A stretch of DNA of 64,000 bases, from assembly GCA_014607495.2 (NCBI GenBank), contig CP053154.1, positions 3,224,001 to 3,288,000 of the forward strand, read 5' to 3'. The notes under the pieces are model-generated. The model ran no database searches, had not been told where the DNA came from, and saw only the letters and a list, made by a program, of their open reading frames with translations. Numbering within the stretch: position 1 is the stretch's first letter; the number at the start of each line of letters is the position of its first letter. Made by a program: the position numbers and the translations under genes. Shown here in pieces: positions 22,236 through 34,429 of this stretch. Origin of the DNA: Carposina sasakii (lineage: Eukaryota; Arthropoda; Insecta; Lepidoptera; Carposinidae).

Positions 22236-22345
22236 ATTATTAATAAAGAAATGGAAAAAAATTCCTCACCCGGGTGGGAATCGAACCCACGACCTCTGCT
22301 TTCCGTGCCAGCGCTCTTACCACTGAGCCACCGGGTCAATTACTC
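22236..22345 (-). mobile_element. tRNA-derived SINE (family 2), minus strand
   Basis: The plus strand reads AATTCCTCACCCGGGTGGGA, ATCGAACCCACGACC and TTACCACTGAGCCACCGGGT. On the minus strand these are the promoter boxes of a tRNA-like head (GTGGCTCAGTGGTAA A-box, GGTTCGATTCC B-box), followed by the short tail CTTTATTAATAATTTTAT. A full sister copy is at 45600. Confidence 0.85.
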
Positions 22346-22369
22346 GGGTGACGAATTTTACCATCTCTT

Positions 22370-23510
22370 TTTTTTTAATGACATTATTGGAAACGTTATT
22401 TTTCATCCCGATAGCTATACATAAGCCAAATCTCGGCAAACAAAGCTGAATCCCTCAGCACAATGTTTTAATGATGAAACGATCAACCATATCCTAACGG
22501 ATTATATTATGGAGAAGTGTTTTTATCTTAGTCAAGATATTATATATTATATTTTTTTTTTTGTTTTTAGCATATAGCTATAAGTTATGTTAATTACGTT
22601 GTATGACATGTATGTATATTTGTACAACTAAACAATTAATATAAGTACGTAATACATCCATCGGGGCGGTATTTTTTTTATGTTGACATACTATAATAAT
22701 GTAGAAAAATAAATGAATTGATTTCTAAACCCAAAATTAAAACTATCTACTATTAACACGTCCATCTTGAAACAATTACCTACTCTGATTTAATCATTGC
22801 AAGGCTAAGGATGTCGTACCTCGATATACATCAGAGCAAACTCTATAACTTTAGGTACAGTGTGTATGCAAACCTTTAGCCTGGCAGATCTGAACCCGTT
22901 CCTGAATGGAGCAACTGTAAAACGGTCATCATTTGGTTGCTTTAGCACCGAGAATTGCAATATGCGTCTCTAGGTTACACGGCTGGTCCTATTTTGGTTT
23001 CCCCGTGTTTAGTCCATGAACAACAGCGAGCCGGTTGACAAAGGCTGGTCTTTGTGCATCCGTGATGCCGTTGCATTCGATACTCTTAGCAACTGTATTG
23101 TAGCTTTTGTCACTTGTTTGCGGCGCAAATGGATTTTCTTTGAGAAGATAAAATGGTTGGATAGCGCCGTGTAGTCACCGTATAGGCCAAATGCAGATAA
23201 TAGTGACATGAAATCAAATTTTTTTGAAATAAAAAATATATTTAATAAGGAATCACTACTAAACCAAAGTAGGTCTTCATGATGTATAAAATATATAGTA
23301 GGTCCGTCGAATTTTTGTAATAGAGAAGTTTTTTATTTATTTATAAAGTTTTAAAGGAAAATATCGCACAATTTTCAGATGTGAACACTACTTACTATAA
23401 ATAAATAAATGAAATACTGTAGTAGGTGAATCTATTCATTATTGCTTAATAGATATATTTTGCTTAACGGGTAGATACACTTACACACGGTGTATAAATA
23501 ACACCGCTCG
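22370..23510. other. intergenic, nothing recognised
   Basis: No supported gene; stop-rich in all frames. Confidence 0.4.
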
Positions 23511-23516
23511 TCACTA

Positions 23517-23919
23517 TACAGAGTGATTTTTGGTCGTCAACGTTCCCGAAAACTATGGAATCTCCTCATTACGATCATTTTTCTCCATGGAAGTTCAAAA
23601 ATATTAGGGTCCAAAGTTGAGTAAATAGACTTCGTTCTTCTGCATAAATGCACATTGACGCGTGTAGCAAGATTTTTTCACGAGAAATAATAAATATCTG
23701 TCTATGAAAAAACTAGCAGAAACACTGGACACTATAAATTTCGCCAGATAATAATAAAAAAAAAATCAAAAAAATTTACATCCTTTCCCAACATTTTTTT
23801 TTTTTGCATAAACTTACTTTATTTTAAACTTACTTTATTAATAATTTTATAAACTTACTTTATTTGATGTATAGAGTACGTACCCTTCGTTAAGGGTGGC
23901 AACGAAAAAACACCCTGAA
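23517..23919 (+). mobile_element. MITE family A, near full-length copy
   Basis: TACAGAGTGATTTTTGGTCG to AAAAACACCCTGAA. About 400 bp, with a small internal duplication of AAACTTACTTTATT near 23813-23865. Confidence 0.88.
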
Positions 23920-24041
23920 TAGGGTTAGGTTAGGTGACCATGGATTTACGGAAAATTTGCGCCTGCATAATTGGGAAAATCGCACGTCTATAACTCCAAG
24001 AGCCCATCAGCTCCATACAGAGCAGAGGCCGTAAGTTACAC

Positions 24042-24267
24042 TTAAGGCTCGAGTACACCGGATGCGTATGCGTGCACGTAAGCGTAGACGTACACGTACC
24101 TTTGAGTTTAATGTATAAAACTGTCACCGCTTGACGTCTATGTTTACGTCTACGCATACGCATCCGGTCTGCCCGTGCCTATACAGTTTCATACATTACA
24201 ACTCAGAGGTACGTATACGTCTACGCTAACGTGCACGCACATGCATCCGGTGTGCTCGAGCCTTTAA
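24042..24267. mobile_element. foldback MITE flanked by TTAA
   Basis: TTAAGGCTCGAGTACACCGG at the left is mirrored by CCGGTGTGCTCGAGCCTTTAA at the right, with arms of about 78 bp. The middle holds a third, shorter copy of the ACGTCTACGCATACGCATCC word. TTAA at both edges is the target-site pattern of piggyBac-type transposases. Confidence 0.85.
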
Positions 24268-25713
24268 ACCTCGGGCTGATTAAACTTTATTGAGCGACGT
24301 TCTGGCGGTGACAACCCTTTGTTCTAACACCGCCAACCAGCAGTCTTAAATCTCAAGACGTAAGGCAGAGTTTCCCCTGCGCTCGCTGGAGTTGATTTAG
24401 CAAGCAGGTTACTCCAACAATTACGAACTATGCTGTAATTTCACTAGCCATCACTTTTGTTGACTTTTGAAAAGTGGTAGAGCGAAAGGTTTTACTAGGT
24501 TTTTAAATGCATAATACGAGTACTTTAAAGGTAGCGTCTACATCGAGTTTTGTTTTCAAGGTTTTGAATGTTTAATTGGACATAAAAAAGTGGTGTTGAA
24601 AACTACTCAGCTGATTTGGCCTTGCTCACTATATTACTTTTTTAGTCTACGATAAACAATATTGTGGACATACATAACTATAGGTATATAGGTACGGCAT
24701 GCAGCAAAACGCATCGAAAACCCATTGAATACTTATCGTATCGTACTATATATTTATAGTATGTATTTTCAAAAATTCCTTCACGGCTTTATTTCGCCTC
24801 CGCCATATCTGCGTCGTGAAGAAAAGGACAGTTTGATAGTCCGAGTGATATTACAAAGTTTGCTCATACTTTAATAATTGCCTCGCAATCGCACTTGTTC
24901 GATTAGTTTCCGAGCGACGGAGATAGCTCGATGGATAAAGTTCAACGAATCCCCATTAAAAAGTCTTTAGAAAGACACAGATAAAAATTTTCAATATCTT
25001 ATCCGACATTAGAAGATTTACTTTGGGATCTCGCGAAAATCGCGATGCTAAATGCAGGATTAATTTTGATTGAAGATGGCCGGAAGATAATTAGAATAAT
25101 TTCGCAAAAACCGCTGCCCGAATGCCGTGGTGACGGATTTTTAATTGGTTTTCCGGGTCATTGAGTGTGATTTGCGTCGACGAATGAACTACCTATAAGT
25201 AGATCTTTTTATCACTCTACAGTGCTTATATATATTAATTGTGTGGGCGATTCGCGATGCCTGGCCCATATACCAATTAATTGTAATTGAAGACTTAATT
25301 AATTAAAAGTCGTCATCCAATTATTACATGCCATAATGATTCGATTTTATTTCTTAAGAGTATGAACCGTTTGGATATTAGCTATGTACTATCCTAATTA
25401 GGTTGGATTGAAAAACATTTTCTTTTTTAAGCAAATATAAGCTACGTTTACTAGTTTATGTTGGCGCCTTTGTAAGTAATCCATGGCGCATAATAGCCAC
25501 GAATTATCTGTTATTATGCTCAGTGATTGCAACAGTGCGCTTTCTGTTGCATCTATATAGGTAGCATGCACAGCCATGCTTCCAGCTATTCATTATGTGG
25601 GTAATTCTAATATCACTAACCGTTTCAATGAAATTGTGGTGAAATGACTAAACACTTGAAGATAGTTTTGAAACGTTAGTACTTGTTAGGCAGATAGTTT
25701 CAAACCCTTTGAC
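24268..25713. other. repeat-poor non-coding DNA
   Basis: No gene, SINE, LINE or MITE recognised. Mixed-composition segments (about 24780-25170) include many homeodomain-like core words such as AATTAATTG and TTTAATTGG. Regulatory DNA is a possibility only. Confidence 0.35.
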
Positions 25714-25984
25714 TAAGGGATGATTCTCATTAGAGCGGGCCGTGCCCGGGGCTTGCCGTGTACGTAGCCCGGGCGGGGCACGGATTAAACACGTTACATA
25801 CATTTTGTATGAGGCAATTTATATTACACCGTGCATTATCCGTGTTCCGTCCGGGCCCGCTCGACGCTCGTCTACACCACGTTTGTTGTGTTGTTGTTAT
25901 GTAACGTGTTTAATCCGTGCCCCGTCTGGATCACGTACACGGCCTGCCCCGTGCACGGCCCGCTCTAATGAGAATCATCCCTTA
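25714..25984. mobile_element. GC-rich foldback MITE family D
   Basis: TAAGGGATGATTCTCATTAG then AGCGGGCCGTG at the left is mirrored exactly by the complement at the right (CACGGCCCGCTCTAATGAG, AATCATCCCTTA). The arms extend inward with imperfections to about 85 bp and include CGGGGCACGGATTAAACACG. About 271 bp. The open frame at 25742-26068 is an accident of the GC-rich arms. Confidence 0.9.
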
Positions 25985-27310
25985 TTGTTCAGACCCTATC
26001 AATTTACTAACCTAATTATTAAACCTTTTACTGTAATAATATTATATTTTGAGCATTTGACCAAATAAAATCCATTGTATTCCAAAATTAATTGACAAAT
26101 TCCGTAATTTTCACAACCAAGTATCAGTAAGCTCAACCCATTATCCATTCTCTCGGTGCCTAAATGATTGTAAGCCTGAACATTTCACGAAACATTGGTC
26201 CCCTGTAAGAATGATTTTTAATCGAAATTCCATCCCCACCCTCCCTTTGTGCCCTCAAGAAATTGCTGTGCGTTACATTATATTGGATCGGATGAATTTA
26301 TTCCACTTCGATAACCTTAGTTTAAAGAACTTTTGTTACCCCGTGACCTTCATTATTCAAAGGAACCTTCATCAATTGGATTCTTATTAAAAAGCAAAAT
26401 AGTTTTCAAGCATGTACGCGTATTTTTTTAAATACCTGAGAAGCAAGCTCTTTTTCTACATAAAAGTAAACTCGTTCATGGTATTTAATTAGTTCCTTGT
26501 GGTCTGGAGTTACCAACACCTAGATGCGCAGAACAAAGGTATATTAAATTAAGTAGGGAAAAAAAAAGCTTGCTATCATAAAATCCTGATATACGTTGAT
26601 ATCTGGAAGCTCGAGAATATGTGAAAACCTGATTGTACAACCAGCTATAATACGGCTAGACGACTAGACTTTCTGATTAGGTAAGTAGTGGAGTAAGGAG
26701 ATTGATTACTCGCTAGTGTATTAATGCATTTTTATCCCTATCCTACCAGAACAAAAAAGGGATTTTGAAAAATTAAGACGTCCCATATTTATGGGTAAGT
26801 ATTTGTAAGAAAACCTTCGTTTACGAGGACGTCGGAATAATGTATGTCGTGTATTACAAGCTGAACATAAATTACGTATTAACCATATTAAATACCTAGT
26901 TTCGCTGTTCCGAATTGAATACCAATATCGTTAGTGCCTAAAAGTGGAGCTCCAATTCCGCAGAAACATTCACAGTTCAGTGAATTTCCCATGTGTGCCA
27001 GATTGCGAATCGTGCTCAATAGCTTGCATAATTCACTTCTACAATATGTGTGCTATAATAGAAGTTTAGTCAAGTCGACTAACCCGACAAGGATCTCAAT
27101 GAATGCAGCAGCAATGCAGTATACTAATGCTGTCATCTTCTCGATGAACACGGCAGCAAGGGCGTATACACAGAAGAAGATACTGCTGGTTGGTGAAACA
27201 AAATGTGGAGATAGATAAGTATAAAAGGGAAAAGTAAAAATATTTATAGCTAACTACGATCTACTACATGTGTATTGCATGTAGATTAACTAAACATGTG
27301 TATTCTTTCA
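25985..27310. other. intergenic, nothing recognised
   Basis: No repeat boundary or supported gene. An open stretch at 26934-27218 (94 codons) lacks ATG, splice and family support. Confidence 0.4.
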
Positions 27311-27317
27311 GTAGTAG

Positions 27318-27648
27318 CTACAGAATAGAATAGAATTTCTTTATTTGCCATTGTAACCTGTATACTTCGTATTACATGTTAGGTCCTCTGATCTGGTTTC
27401 TCATGAGTTGGCAGATTGCAGGTTTAGCGGTGTATGGCCTGTTGGTGGGCGATTCCCAGTTAGAAATTTGAATCTCAAAATAGAAATGTTAGTGATGATT
27501 AGTCCAATACTCATTCAATCCGATTTACGGCTGAAAGAAGAAAGGGCAGTTTATATATGGCACAAATGTATGAGCCTAGTATTAATAAAAGGACCGATAT
27601 TGACTGCAATTACGTGATGACAATAAATAAATTGAATTGAATTGAAAA
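27318..27648. repeat. LINE-type tails facing outward
   Basis: The left edge AGAATAGAATAGAATTTCTT resembles an inverted LINE tail. The right edge AATAAATAAATTGAATTGAA then poly(A) is a plus-strand tail. The body has no RT motif. Confidence 0.4.
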
Positions 27649-27649
27649 A

Positions 27650-29075
27650 AAAAAGTACTTATCTAGCGACGACACGGTTGCCAGTACGAGGCGTGTATTT
27701 TTTTGTGACAGTGGCAGAGTTATCGTAAATACGAGAGGTGCCACAATACACTATGGTAAATGTTCGGTTGTTTTTTGTATACGTCCTATCGCTATCAGCT
27801 GGATATTCGAAGGATCACCTAAAGAACTAACGCTGTCATTCAGTATATTCCGTACATACTGTTACTTATGTTACATTCGTAGGTACCTACGTATTATTAT
27901 TAACCCCTTTAAGTTTTACACAAAGGTTTAGATTCAGTTAAAATTATTTATAGAAAACTTTAGTAAATACTGATTGCTTTTGACCAGGCGCATTGCACTT
28001 TTTTATCTATATCTATTGACTTCGCTCACGAACCTGTATTGGACAGTCCGTAAATAACAAATTGGACTGTTTGTTAGCTTTATTAACTATTAGTGCTGCT
28101 CGATCTACTGAATAAATATTTTTAAGCGGTTCAGGCTTTTTGAATGCCAATTTATTTTTACTACTTCCGCACGGCTACCTTTACTAGGTAACCTAATTAG
28201 TTGGTCTGGTACCCTAGAAGTTACTGCACTCGTATTATTATACCTCACGACTGGCATTCAAAAACATCATGTCATTATTTTTCGGAATAAATAACTTATC
28301 GGGGGGGAAAATGCGATAATCCGTTTTTCGTGAAATCAGAAAACATATATTTTCGCTTCTAATTAGTATCAATAAATGAACGTGGCTCATGGTTAAAGTT
28401 CAGGCATACAAGGCCAATCCTTCTCATCAGAAAGATTTCGCGAATACCCGGTTAATTTGCAGTCTGTGAGTAAAGCACCCACTTAATTGGCCGAGTTTGA
28501 CCACCACAAATAAAGGCAAGCATCCGGAATTAGGGTTTCGACAAATCAACGAAAAACGCCTTGATTAAGACAACCCGAGCCGAGTTAAATTCAATTTGGC
28601 GGGACTGGGCGGCACGCGGGGTGCGGCACGAGGTGTTTCGTAAACATCCCTTCTCACCCTAATGAGTTCTGAACTACGCTTCTTTATAAGATTTTGCCAA
28701 AAAATGTGAAAAACTTTTGCCTTTTCCTCGCCAAAGTTGTTCGGTGAACGTTAGGTACCTAGAGGAGTCCTAGATTTTTTCATTTAGGTATACGTTTTAA
28801 GTAACTTCGTGAAGCTCAAAATGATAATGAGGTCACCTTTTCGGGGAATTTATGTATTGTATGTGTTTGGGTCTTGAATAATTTAATTCTGCTTTCGCAG
28901 TATAAACGTTAATTTCTAGACTAATGTGGGTAGACAGGTAAAGTAACATTGAGTTATAGTAGAAATTGCAACTTTTTTCAGGTTTTCATATAGGTATTGA
29001 ATATTTAGTGGTGTGACATTTAGTAAGTAATTTTATGAAAATGTGATAAATAGTTTAATACTGATACTGGTTTTT
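27650..29075. other. repeat-poor non-coding DNA
   Basis: No gene or clear mobile element. 28300-28690 has a balanced composition and words such as GCTTCTAATTAGTATC and GGTTAATTTGCAG, which could be transcription-factor sites. This is an inference only. Confidence 0.35.
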
Positions 29076-29079
29076 TCTA

Positions 29080-29230
29080 GAATACATCAACTGCATCTAC
29101 ATCCGTGTACGTCATAAGAGTCGCACTAGATAACTCAGAGGTGTTCCCTCAAGCGATGAGCTAGCAACTTGTCATTGATCTCTGACCTCGCTATGCTAAT
29201 CGTGGCTGTAAGAATTTCCTTCATGATCAT
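29080..29230 (-). repeat. dispersed repeat, TTCCTTAGTCGACTC family, copy 4
   Basis: The plus strand shows CATAAGAGTCGCACTAG, AAGCGATGAGCTAGCAACTT and GTCATTGATCTCTGA, the reverse complement of the family seen at 14095. Confidence 0.55.
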
Positions 29231-29234
29231 GCAG

Positions 29235-30290
29235 CTCTGGCTCTAGCACAGAGCCATGTTAATATGTAGGTACGTAAGTAGTTTTATAAACATTACTCGC
29301 TCTAGAAAACTGTAAAGGACCATACATAGTCCTAATAAATTCCATAGTTATGCAGAAAACAACAATTCATTCCCACTATTTTCGCGGTGATAAATTTCTC
29401 GGCGGCAAGTTGGCCAAGTAATAAAACTTTCCAAGTAATTTCTCAGGTGGTAACTACTTCAAGGAAGTGTGAAGTTGCTCGGACCATCTGAGAGCACAAT
29501 GTGGAAAAGACCAGGTTTTAAAGGTAAGTAGTTATTATAGCTAACTGCACTTTTTATCTGCACCAAAACTTGAAAATGAAACAGAAATATTGGGATGTAG
29601 GTACTTAGGTATACTTTTCTTTCAGAGGGTACAATTGCATAGGTACAAAAATATAATGCTGGTAACAAATTTGAAAATTTTTACGGTTATTCGTGTTATG
29701 ATATATTCTAATGGCCATCGCAAAACATTGGAAACAATCATACAACATACCAATTTTTCAACACACGATTTTCTAAAAGCAACCTAGTAATAGAGTAAAC
29801 AATTAAATATCATTTCTAAGAAAACCAAAAAGTAGAAGTAAGTCCATGCCCATTTGTTGTACTGTATAACTACAAGTTAGCCATGCCAGTAAAATTGAAA
29901 AAAATGTGGTAGTGTTCTAGTAAAAGTTTATTAAATTCATACCTTTTACAAAATGTACCTACTCTATCAACGTTTTTACCTCGAAATTCTGTCTATAAAT
30001 CTAGGCATCCTTACATTATCCTCCCAATCTTTTACCATAATAATATGTGGCAACTTTATGTCCGGGGAGCACAAAAGCAACGTGGAAGCTGAATATAAAA
30101 TATGAGTTTATTGGCAACATCATTCGCGATCGTTCTCAAAGGAGACGTTCGACAGCCGTACAGTTAGGCGCTAGTATTTACTGCCATTGATATAGGCAAC
30201 AGGCGCCGCGCCGGGATGACAATTACGAAGCAGAGGGACATTGATACGGTTGGCTGGATGTGCCTTGTTAGTCTCTATTATTGAATTCGT
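29235..30290. other. intergenic, nothing recognised
   Basis: No supported gene. Confidence 0.4.
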
Positions 30291-30294
30291 TTTA

Positions 30295-30545
30295 TCAGCC
30301 TATTGCATTTCACTGCTGGACGTAGGCCTCCCCCAAAGCACACCACAAGGCTCGATCTCCCGTTTTTGCCATCCAGTCACTACCAGCCGCCCTCTTTAAG
30401 TTATCGGTCCATCAGGCCGGAGGGCGTCCAACGCTACGCTTTCCGAGGCGCGGTCTCCATTCGAAAACCTGCTTACTCCAACGTCCATCGGTTCTACGAC
30501 AGATGTGACCATCCCACTGCCACTTCAGTGTTAGTGTTGCTTCCA
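30295..30545 (-). repeat. LINE 3'-region fragment
   Basis: TCAGCCTATTGCATTTCACT and GACGTAGGCCTCCCCCAAAG are the inverted RTE-like tail. CGATCTCCCGTTTTTGCC and CCATCGGTTCTACGACAGAT follow, a known longer version of this tail in moth genomes. Confidence 0.6.
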
Positions 30546-30549
30546 GTAT

Positions 30550-31740
30550 ATTGAATAGTATCAAAAAATAAAATTGTAGCCTACATCAAGCCTTACTACT
30601 GGATCGAATTAACCATAAGGACATCATAACAATTAGTAATTTGATTTAGTTATTATAAAATAGCTATAATGGCGTCACGCTATAGTTAAAGCTATTTTTC
30701 ATCAAGTCGGTATCTTATTGTAAATATTTTCAAGTAAGAGTCATGTCGATAATGGATGAGGATGAGATAAAGAAAATGTAGCATTGATGAGTGGAAATGT
30801 CGAGAAAGTAGATACCTACATCCAAGATATTATAAAAAGGCTAATGGATTAATAAGAATATCATAGTGCGCTCGTTCTAGCTCTTACTATCCGTGATCAC
30901 CGCTCCTACCGCGACACAACCACCGAATTTCCCCCGAGCGCCATCCACCACAGCCCAAAGAAGAATAACCCAGGCGAATGCAAAATGAAAATTATCATAC
31001 AAATTCCCTTTCTTATATGAACCAACGGTGTACTGTCACAGTAAAAGTATGCAAAAATATGAAAGTGAAACTCTTTTCGGCTCGCAATGTTAACGCGAAA
31101 ATACGCACCGCCATATTGGCGGGTAATTTCGTAAGCGTAAATTTCCACAAGTCCTATTTTGCATTTCGTTATGTAAATAATTTGCGGTTGTCTTTTGTTG
31201 ATTTCGCTTTTCATGCGACTACAGCCCGAGTTGTAGCATTTCATTATAAACAAGGGCCCTTTGTATGCAATATTAAAGTTGCCCGGCCACGAATATTGTG
31301 CAAACTTACAATGTAATACTTTCTGTACAACGATCTCTTGAAATCCGTCCATTATATTTCGACGTATTATTTCGGGGAATACTCGGTTGCTGGGTATTCC
31401 ATAAAGTTTTATCTAGAAGTATATAGCTTGTAAAATAGCAGATACTTTCCTACATATTTCGGTAAGTACGGTTTATGTTGTAATAATGGTTTTTGAATTA
31501 ACTGGTAATTTTATTAGCAAATTAGATATATTGTTTTATAGTCATATGCTTCAGATGTTTTAGATGCTCCAACTAACTGGGGACTCTTAAATTAAAATAC
31601 TATTCAATTCCCCTTAATTATTAAAGATGTGTGCTCTTGGACAATCAGTTACACTTTTTACATATTGACAAAACGGTGAATTAAGCTTTTAGCATGAATG
31701 GTTTCGTGATGAGGACGTGTTAAGATTTTAGAAGACAACC
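30550..31740. other. non-coding DNA with open frames on both strands
   Basis: Positions 30906-31352 (minus, 148 codons) and 30978-31316 (plus, 112 codons) are both open. Neither has an ATG start with context, splice sites or a recognisable domain. Balanced composition and octamer-like words (TATGCAAAA, TTTGTATGC) could mean a regulatory region. No repeat family was recognised. Confidence 0.35.
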
Positions 31741-31744
31741 AACT

Positions 31745-32515
31745 TACCTCCATCTTTTTAACTCCTTAATTAGACCTTATCTTGAATATGGTTCACAGGT
31801 CTGGAATACCCTTTACAACAAATATTCTGATCAGGTCGAATTAATCCAGGAAAAATTCCTTCGAGATACATATTACAAATGCTATCATTCTAAGCTTTCA
31901 TATTGAAAAATATTGGATAAGTTATCATTCTTGACACTGCATGACAAGAGAATAATGACTCTTTTTAACATTTGCCACAGTGTTGTGGACTGTCCTAAGC
32001 TGTGTAATCGTCTGGCCTACTGTGGTCCTAGTAGAATACAGCGTTCGCTGCGTCGTTACAGACTATTTCTTACTGGTCTGTGCAGAACTAATGCAGGTAT
32101 AAGATCTCCTTTAAGACGCTTGGTAAACTCCTATAATAAACACCTCTTAGATATTGACATAGTTTATCAGAATTCAGAATTTTAGTGGCTGGAGAATTGG
32201 TATCTAAATCGAAGACATGATAAAAGAATCAATATTATTAATTTTAAGTTTATGATAAGTTAAAGTATTATTATATCATTGACCTATAGATAGAGGTATA
32301 AACTTGTTGGTTTTGCAGTATCCATGATGATGCTATCTCATTCGTATGTCATATTAAGTAACTCAGTGAAATATAATCTTGTGTAACTTTCTTTTACGTA
32401 ACTTGTGAATAGTGTAGTGGACTCTGTACTTATTTATACTTTATAAACAATACCTTAAATATGTATTTTTGTATACAGTTGTTAACTGTCCCAAATAAAT
32501 TAATTAATTGATTGA
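31745..32515 (+). pseudogene. non-LTR retrotransposon RT C-terminus with 3' tail
   Basis: Broken frames read LEYGSQVWNTLYNKYSDQVE, LIQEKFLRDTYYKCYH, then (after a TGA near 31904) KILDKLSFLTLHDKRIM, FNICHSVVDCPKLCNRL and LTGLCRTNAGIRSPLRRLVN. This is the C-terminal arm of a jockey- or CR1-group RT. The 3' region ends AAATAAATTAATTAATTGAT at about 32515, a typical short-repeat tail. Confidence 0.8.
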
Positions 32516-32519
32516 TGTA

Positions 32520-33355
32520 CCCAGGTACGGTATTAGGGATTAATAAAAAATAAGTATTAATTAATTTGCAATGAGTGAATACTGAAGGGTCTAATTAATT
32601 GTTCCATTAAAATTACATGACCTAAGATTGAGTAAAATAGTTGCCACTGTTTACCAGGTACATATCTAGAGGTTTATTAATCTTTGCAATCATATACATA
32701 CAGTAGATTGCTATCATTTCAAAGAAATACATACCTACCAAAGGTTACCAGTTTGGGTCTGGATGGGCACAACTGGGACGTGCTGTCAAGTGTGGTATTC
32801 CCATGAATGACGGACATGGAGGAGGGTGCCTAATGCCGGCACCATATAATCGTCCTACATGCCAACTGTTTGTCCAACCTTCCATGTTTGGAGAGATGTG
32901 TTGGGTGGTTTAAACTAACTGTGCTAATACTAAACAGCGTGTAAAGTTATATCCTCTTTGTACATGACTTTTGACAGCAAGATATATGGAACACATGTCA
33001 AATTAAACTACCTTAGTAAGGCCCAAACTGTATATCAGATGAATGATATACAGCATAAGCGATGCTCATTTTAGGACATGATTAAAGCTATGTTCTTAAG
33101 TTTGTTGACAGAAAAAAGTCACCGTTGTTTGGGTAACGGACGGAAGAGTAGAGTCATAGAGGAGAATAACTATAATAGAGTGCGGCGAATGTTAGCCAGT
33201 TTTTGGTTTTGTCTAAATAAAATATGTACTCATTTTACAATCTCTACATAAGATCACGAAGGTCTTGTATCGTGGGTACCTACTTACACATTCATGACTC
33301 GGAAACTATCATTAATAGTCATGATGTTTAGCAACCGGGATTCGAATCCCGGCCT
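32520..33355. other. intergenic, nothing recognised
   Basis: No gene. CCGGGATTCGAATCCCGG at 33337-33354 is a B-box-like palindrome, possibly a SINE relic. Confidence 0.4.
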
Positions 33356-33385
33356 TCTGATTACGTAAAAGCAATAGCAAAGCCA

Positions 33386-33561
33386 CCCCCTTATTACCTA
33401 ACTAGCCAAAACAAAGCGATAGCGAAAATTGTACAAAAATCGCTGATTGCTTGTCAAATTCGTATTACGTAAAATGAATTTCAAAGGAACTTTGACATTT
33501 CAAGACGAATATTGTACAATTTTCGCTATCGCTTTGCTATTGCTTTTACGTAATCAGGGGG
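33386..33561. mobile_element. MITE family E, copy 1
   Basis: CCCCCTTATTACCTAACTAG at the left pairs with TTTTACGTAATCAGGGGG at the right. The inner inverted words are AAAGCGATAGCGAAAATTGT and ACAATTTTCGCTATCGCTTT. About 176 bp. A detached end (GATTACGTAAAAGCAATAGC) sits just upstream at 33359. Confidence 0.85.
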
Positions 33562-33685
33562 CCGAAGCTCCACGACCGCGATAATTGAGTGTGTGCGTGC
33601 GCGCAACCAGCGCTCGGCGTACTCCCGCGCCCCGCTTATTATCGCGATCGCGCGGCTTCGGCTTTGCTTTTACGTAATCAGGGGT
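33562..33685. repeat. GC-rich segment ending in a family E terminus
   Basis: CGCTTATTATCGCGATCGCG and TTTGCTTTTACGTAATCAGG: the right side is another family E end, the left half is an unusually GC-rich stretch. Possibly a third, rearranged copy. Confidence 0.5.
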
Positions 33686-34012
33686 GGGACCTACAACGCA
33701 GCAGCCAGGGTCACCAACAAATTCAATTTATTATCTCTGTTGACCAGCGTAGCTCCAGCTCGTTCTTTCTCATTGGCTGTTCCGGTTGATCGCACACAGA
33801 GGACGGGATGCTGTACAGCCACAGTTCTAAGTTCTAATAAACAAAGAGGCCTCCGCGTTGCGAATGTTAAGTACAATTTACATTATTGTGCCAAAACGCG
33901 CTATTGTTTAGTTTTTATTATTTTCTATTGATCTTGTTGCTATATTAAGTGCCATTATCATTTAGGTAGGCATGGTAGGCATTTTAAACTATCTTGACTA
34001 AAGTCTGATCAG

Positions 34013-34204
34013 CCCCCTTATTACCTAATCTAGCAAAATCAAAGCGACATCGACAAAGAAATTGTACAAAAATCGCTGATTGCTTGTCAAATTTGTATTA
34101 CGTAAAATGAATTTCAAAGGAACTTTGACATTTCAAGGCGAATATTGTACAATTTTCGCTATCACTTTGCTTCGGCTTTGCTATTGCAAATTAGGTAATC
34201 AGGG
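34013..34204. mobile_element. MITE family E, copy 2
   Basis: It carries the same core as copy 1 (GTACAAAAATCGCTGATTGC, AATGAATTTCAAAGGAACTT) and the ends CCCCCTTATTACC and GTAATCAGGGG. The arms are more diverged. Confidence 0.85.
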
Positions 34205-34284
34205 GCTGATCTTCTTCCCTTGTTGAGTAGGTCGGTCGGTACTTACCCAATTAGCCACATTTAACTTATATACTTTTACATGAT

Positions 34285-34425
34285 AATATCATCATCATCA
34301 GCCTATTGCAGTCCACTGCTGGACGTAGGTCTCCCCCAGAACACGCCACAAGACTGCCATGGGGGGTATTTACACAAAGTCACCACGCTGGACAGGCGGG
34401 TTGGTGACCGTGAAAATGATAATAT
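34285..34425 (-). repeat. RTE-like LINE 3'-end fragment
   Basis: ATCATCATCAGCCTATTGCA, CTGGACGTAGGTCTCCCCCA, then the inverted CACCACGCTGGACAGGCGGG word. Confidence 0.75.
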
Positions 34426-34429
34426 ACAT

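Noticed and set aside
22261..22335. tRNA gene on the minus strand
   Set aside because: The A- and B-box-like words belong to a SINE head that recurs with the same 3' tail at 45600, 44000 and 40651. A complete cloverleaf is not formed.
25742..26068. 108-codon open frame
   Set aside because: It lies in the GC-rich arms of a palindromic MITE and has no family support.
33337..33354. regulatory palindrome CCGGGATTCGAATCCCGG
   Set aside because: It is best read as a B-box-like SINE remnant; there is too little context to call it a site.
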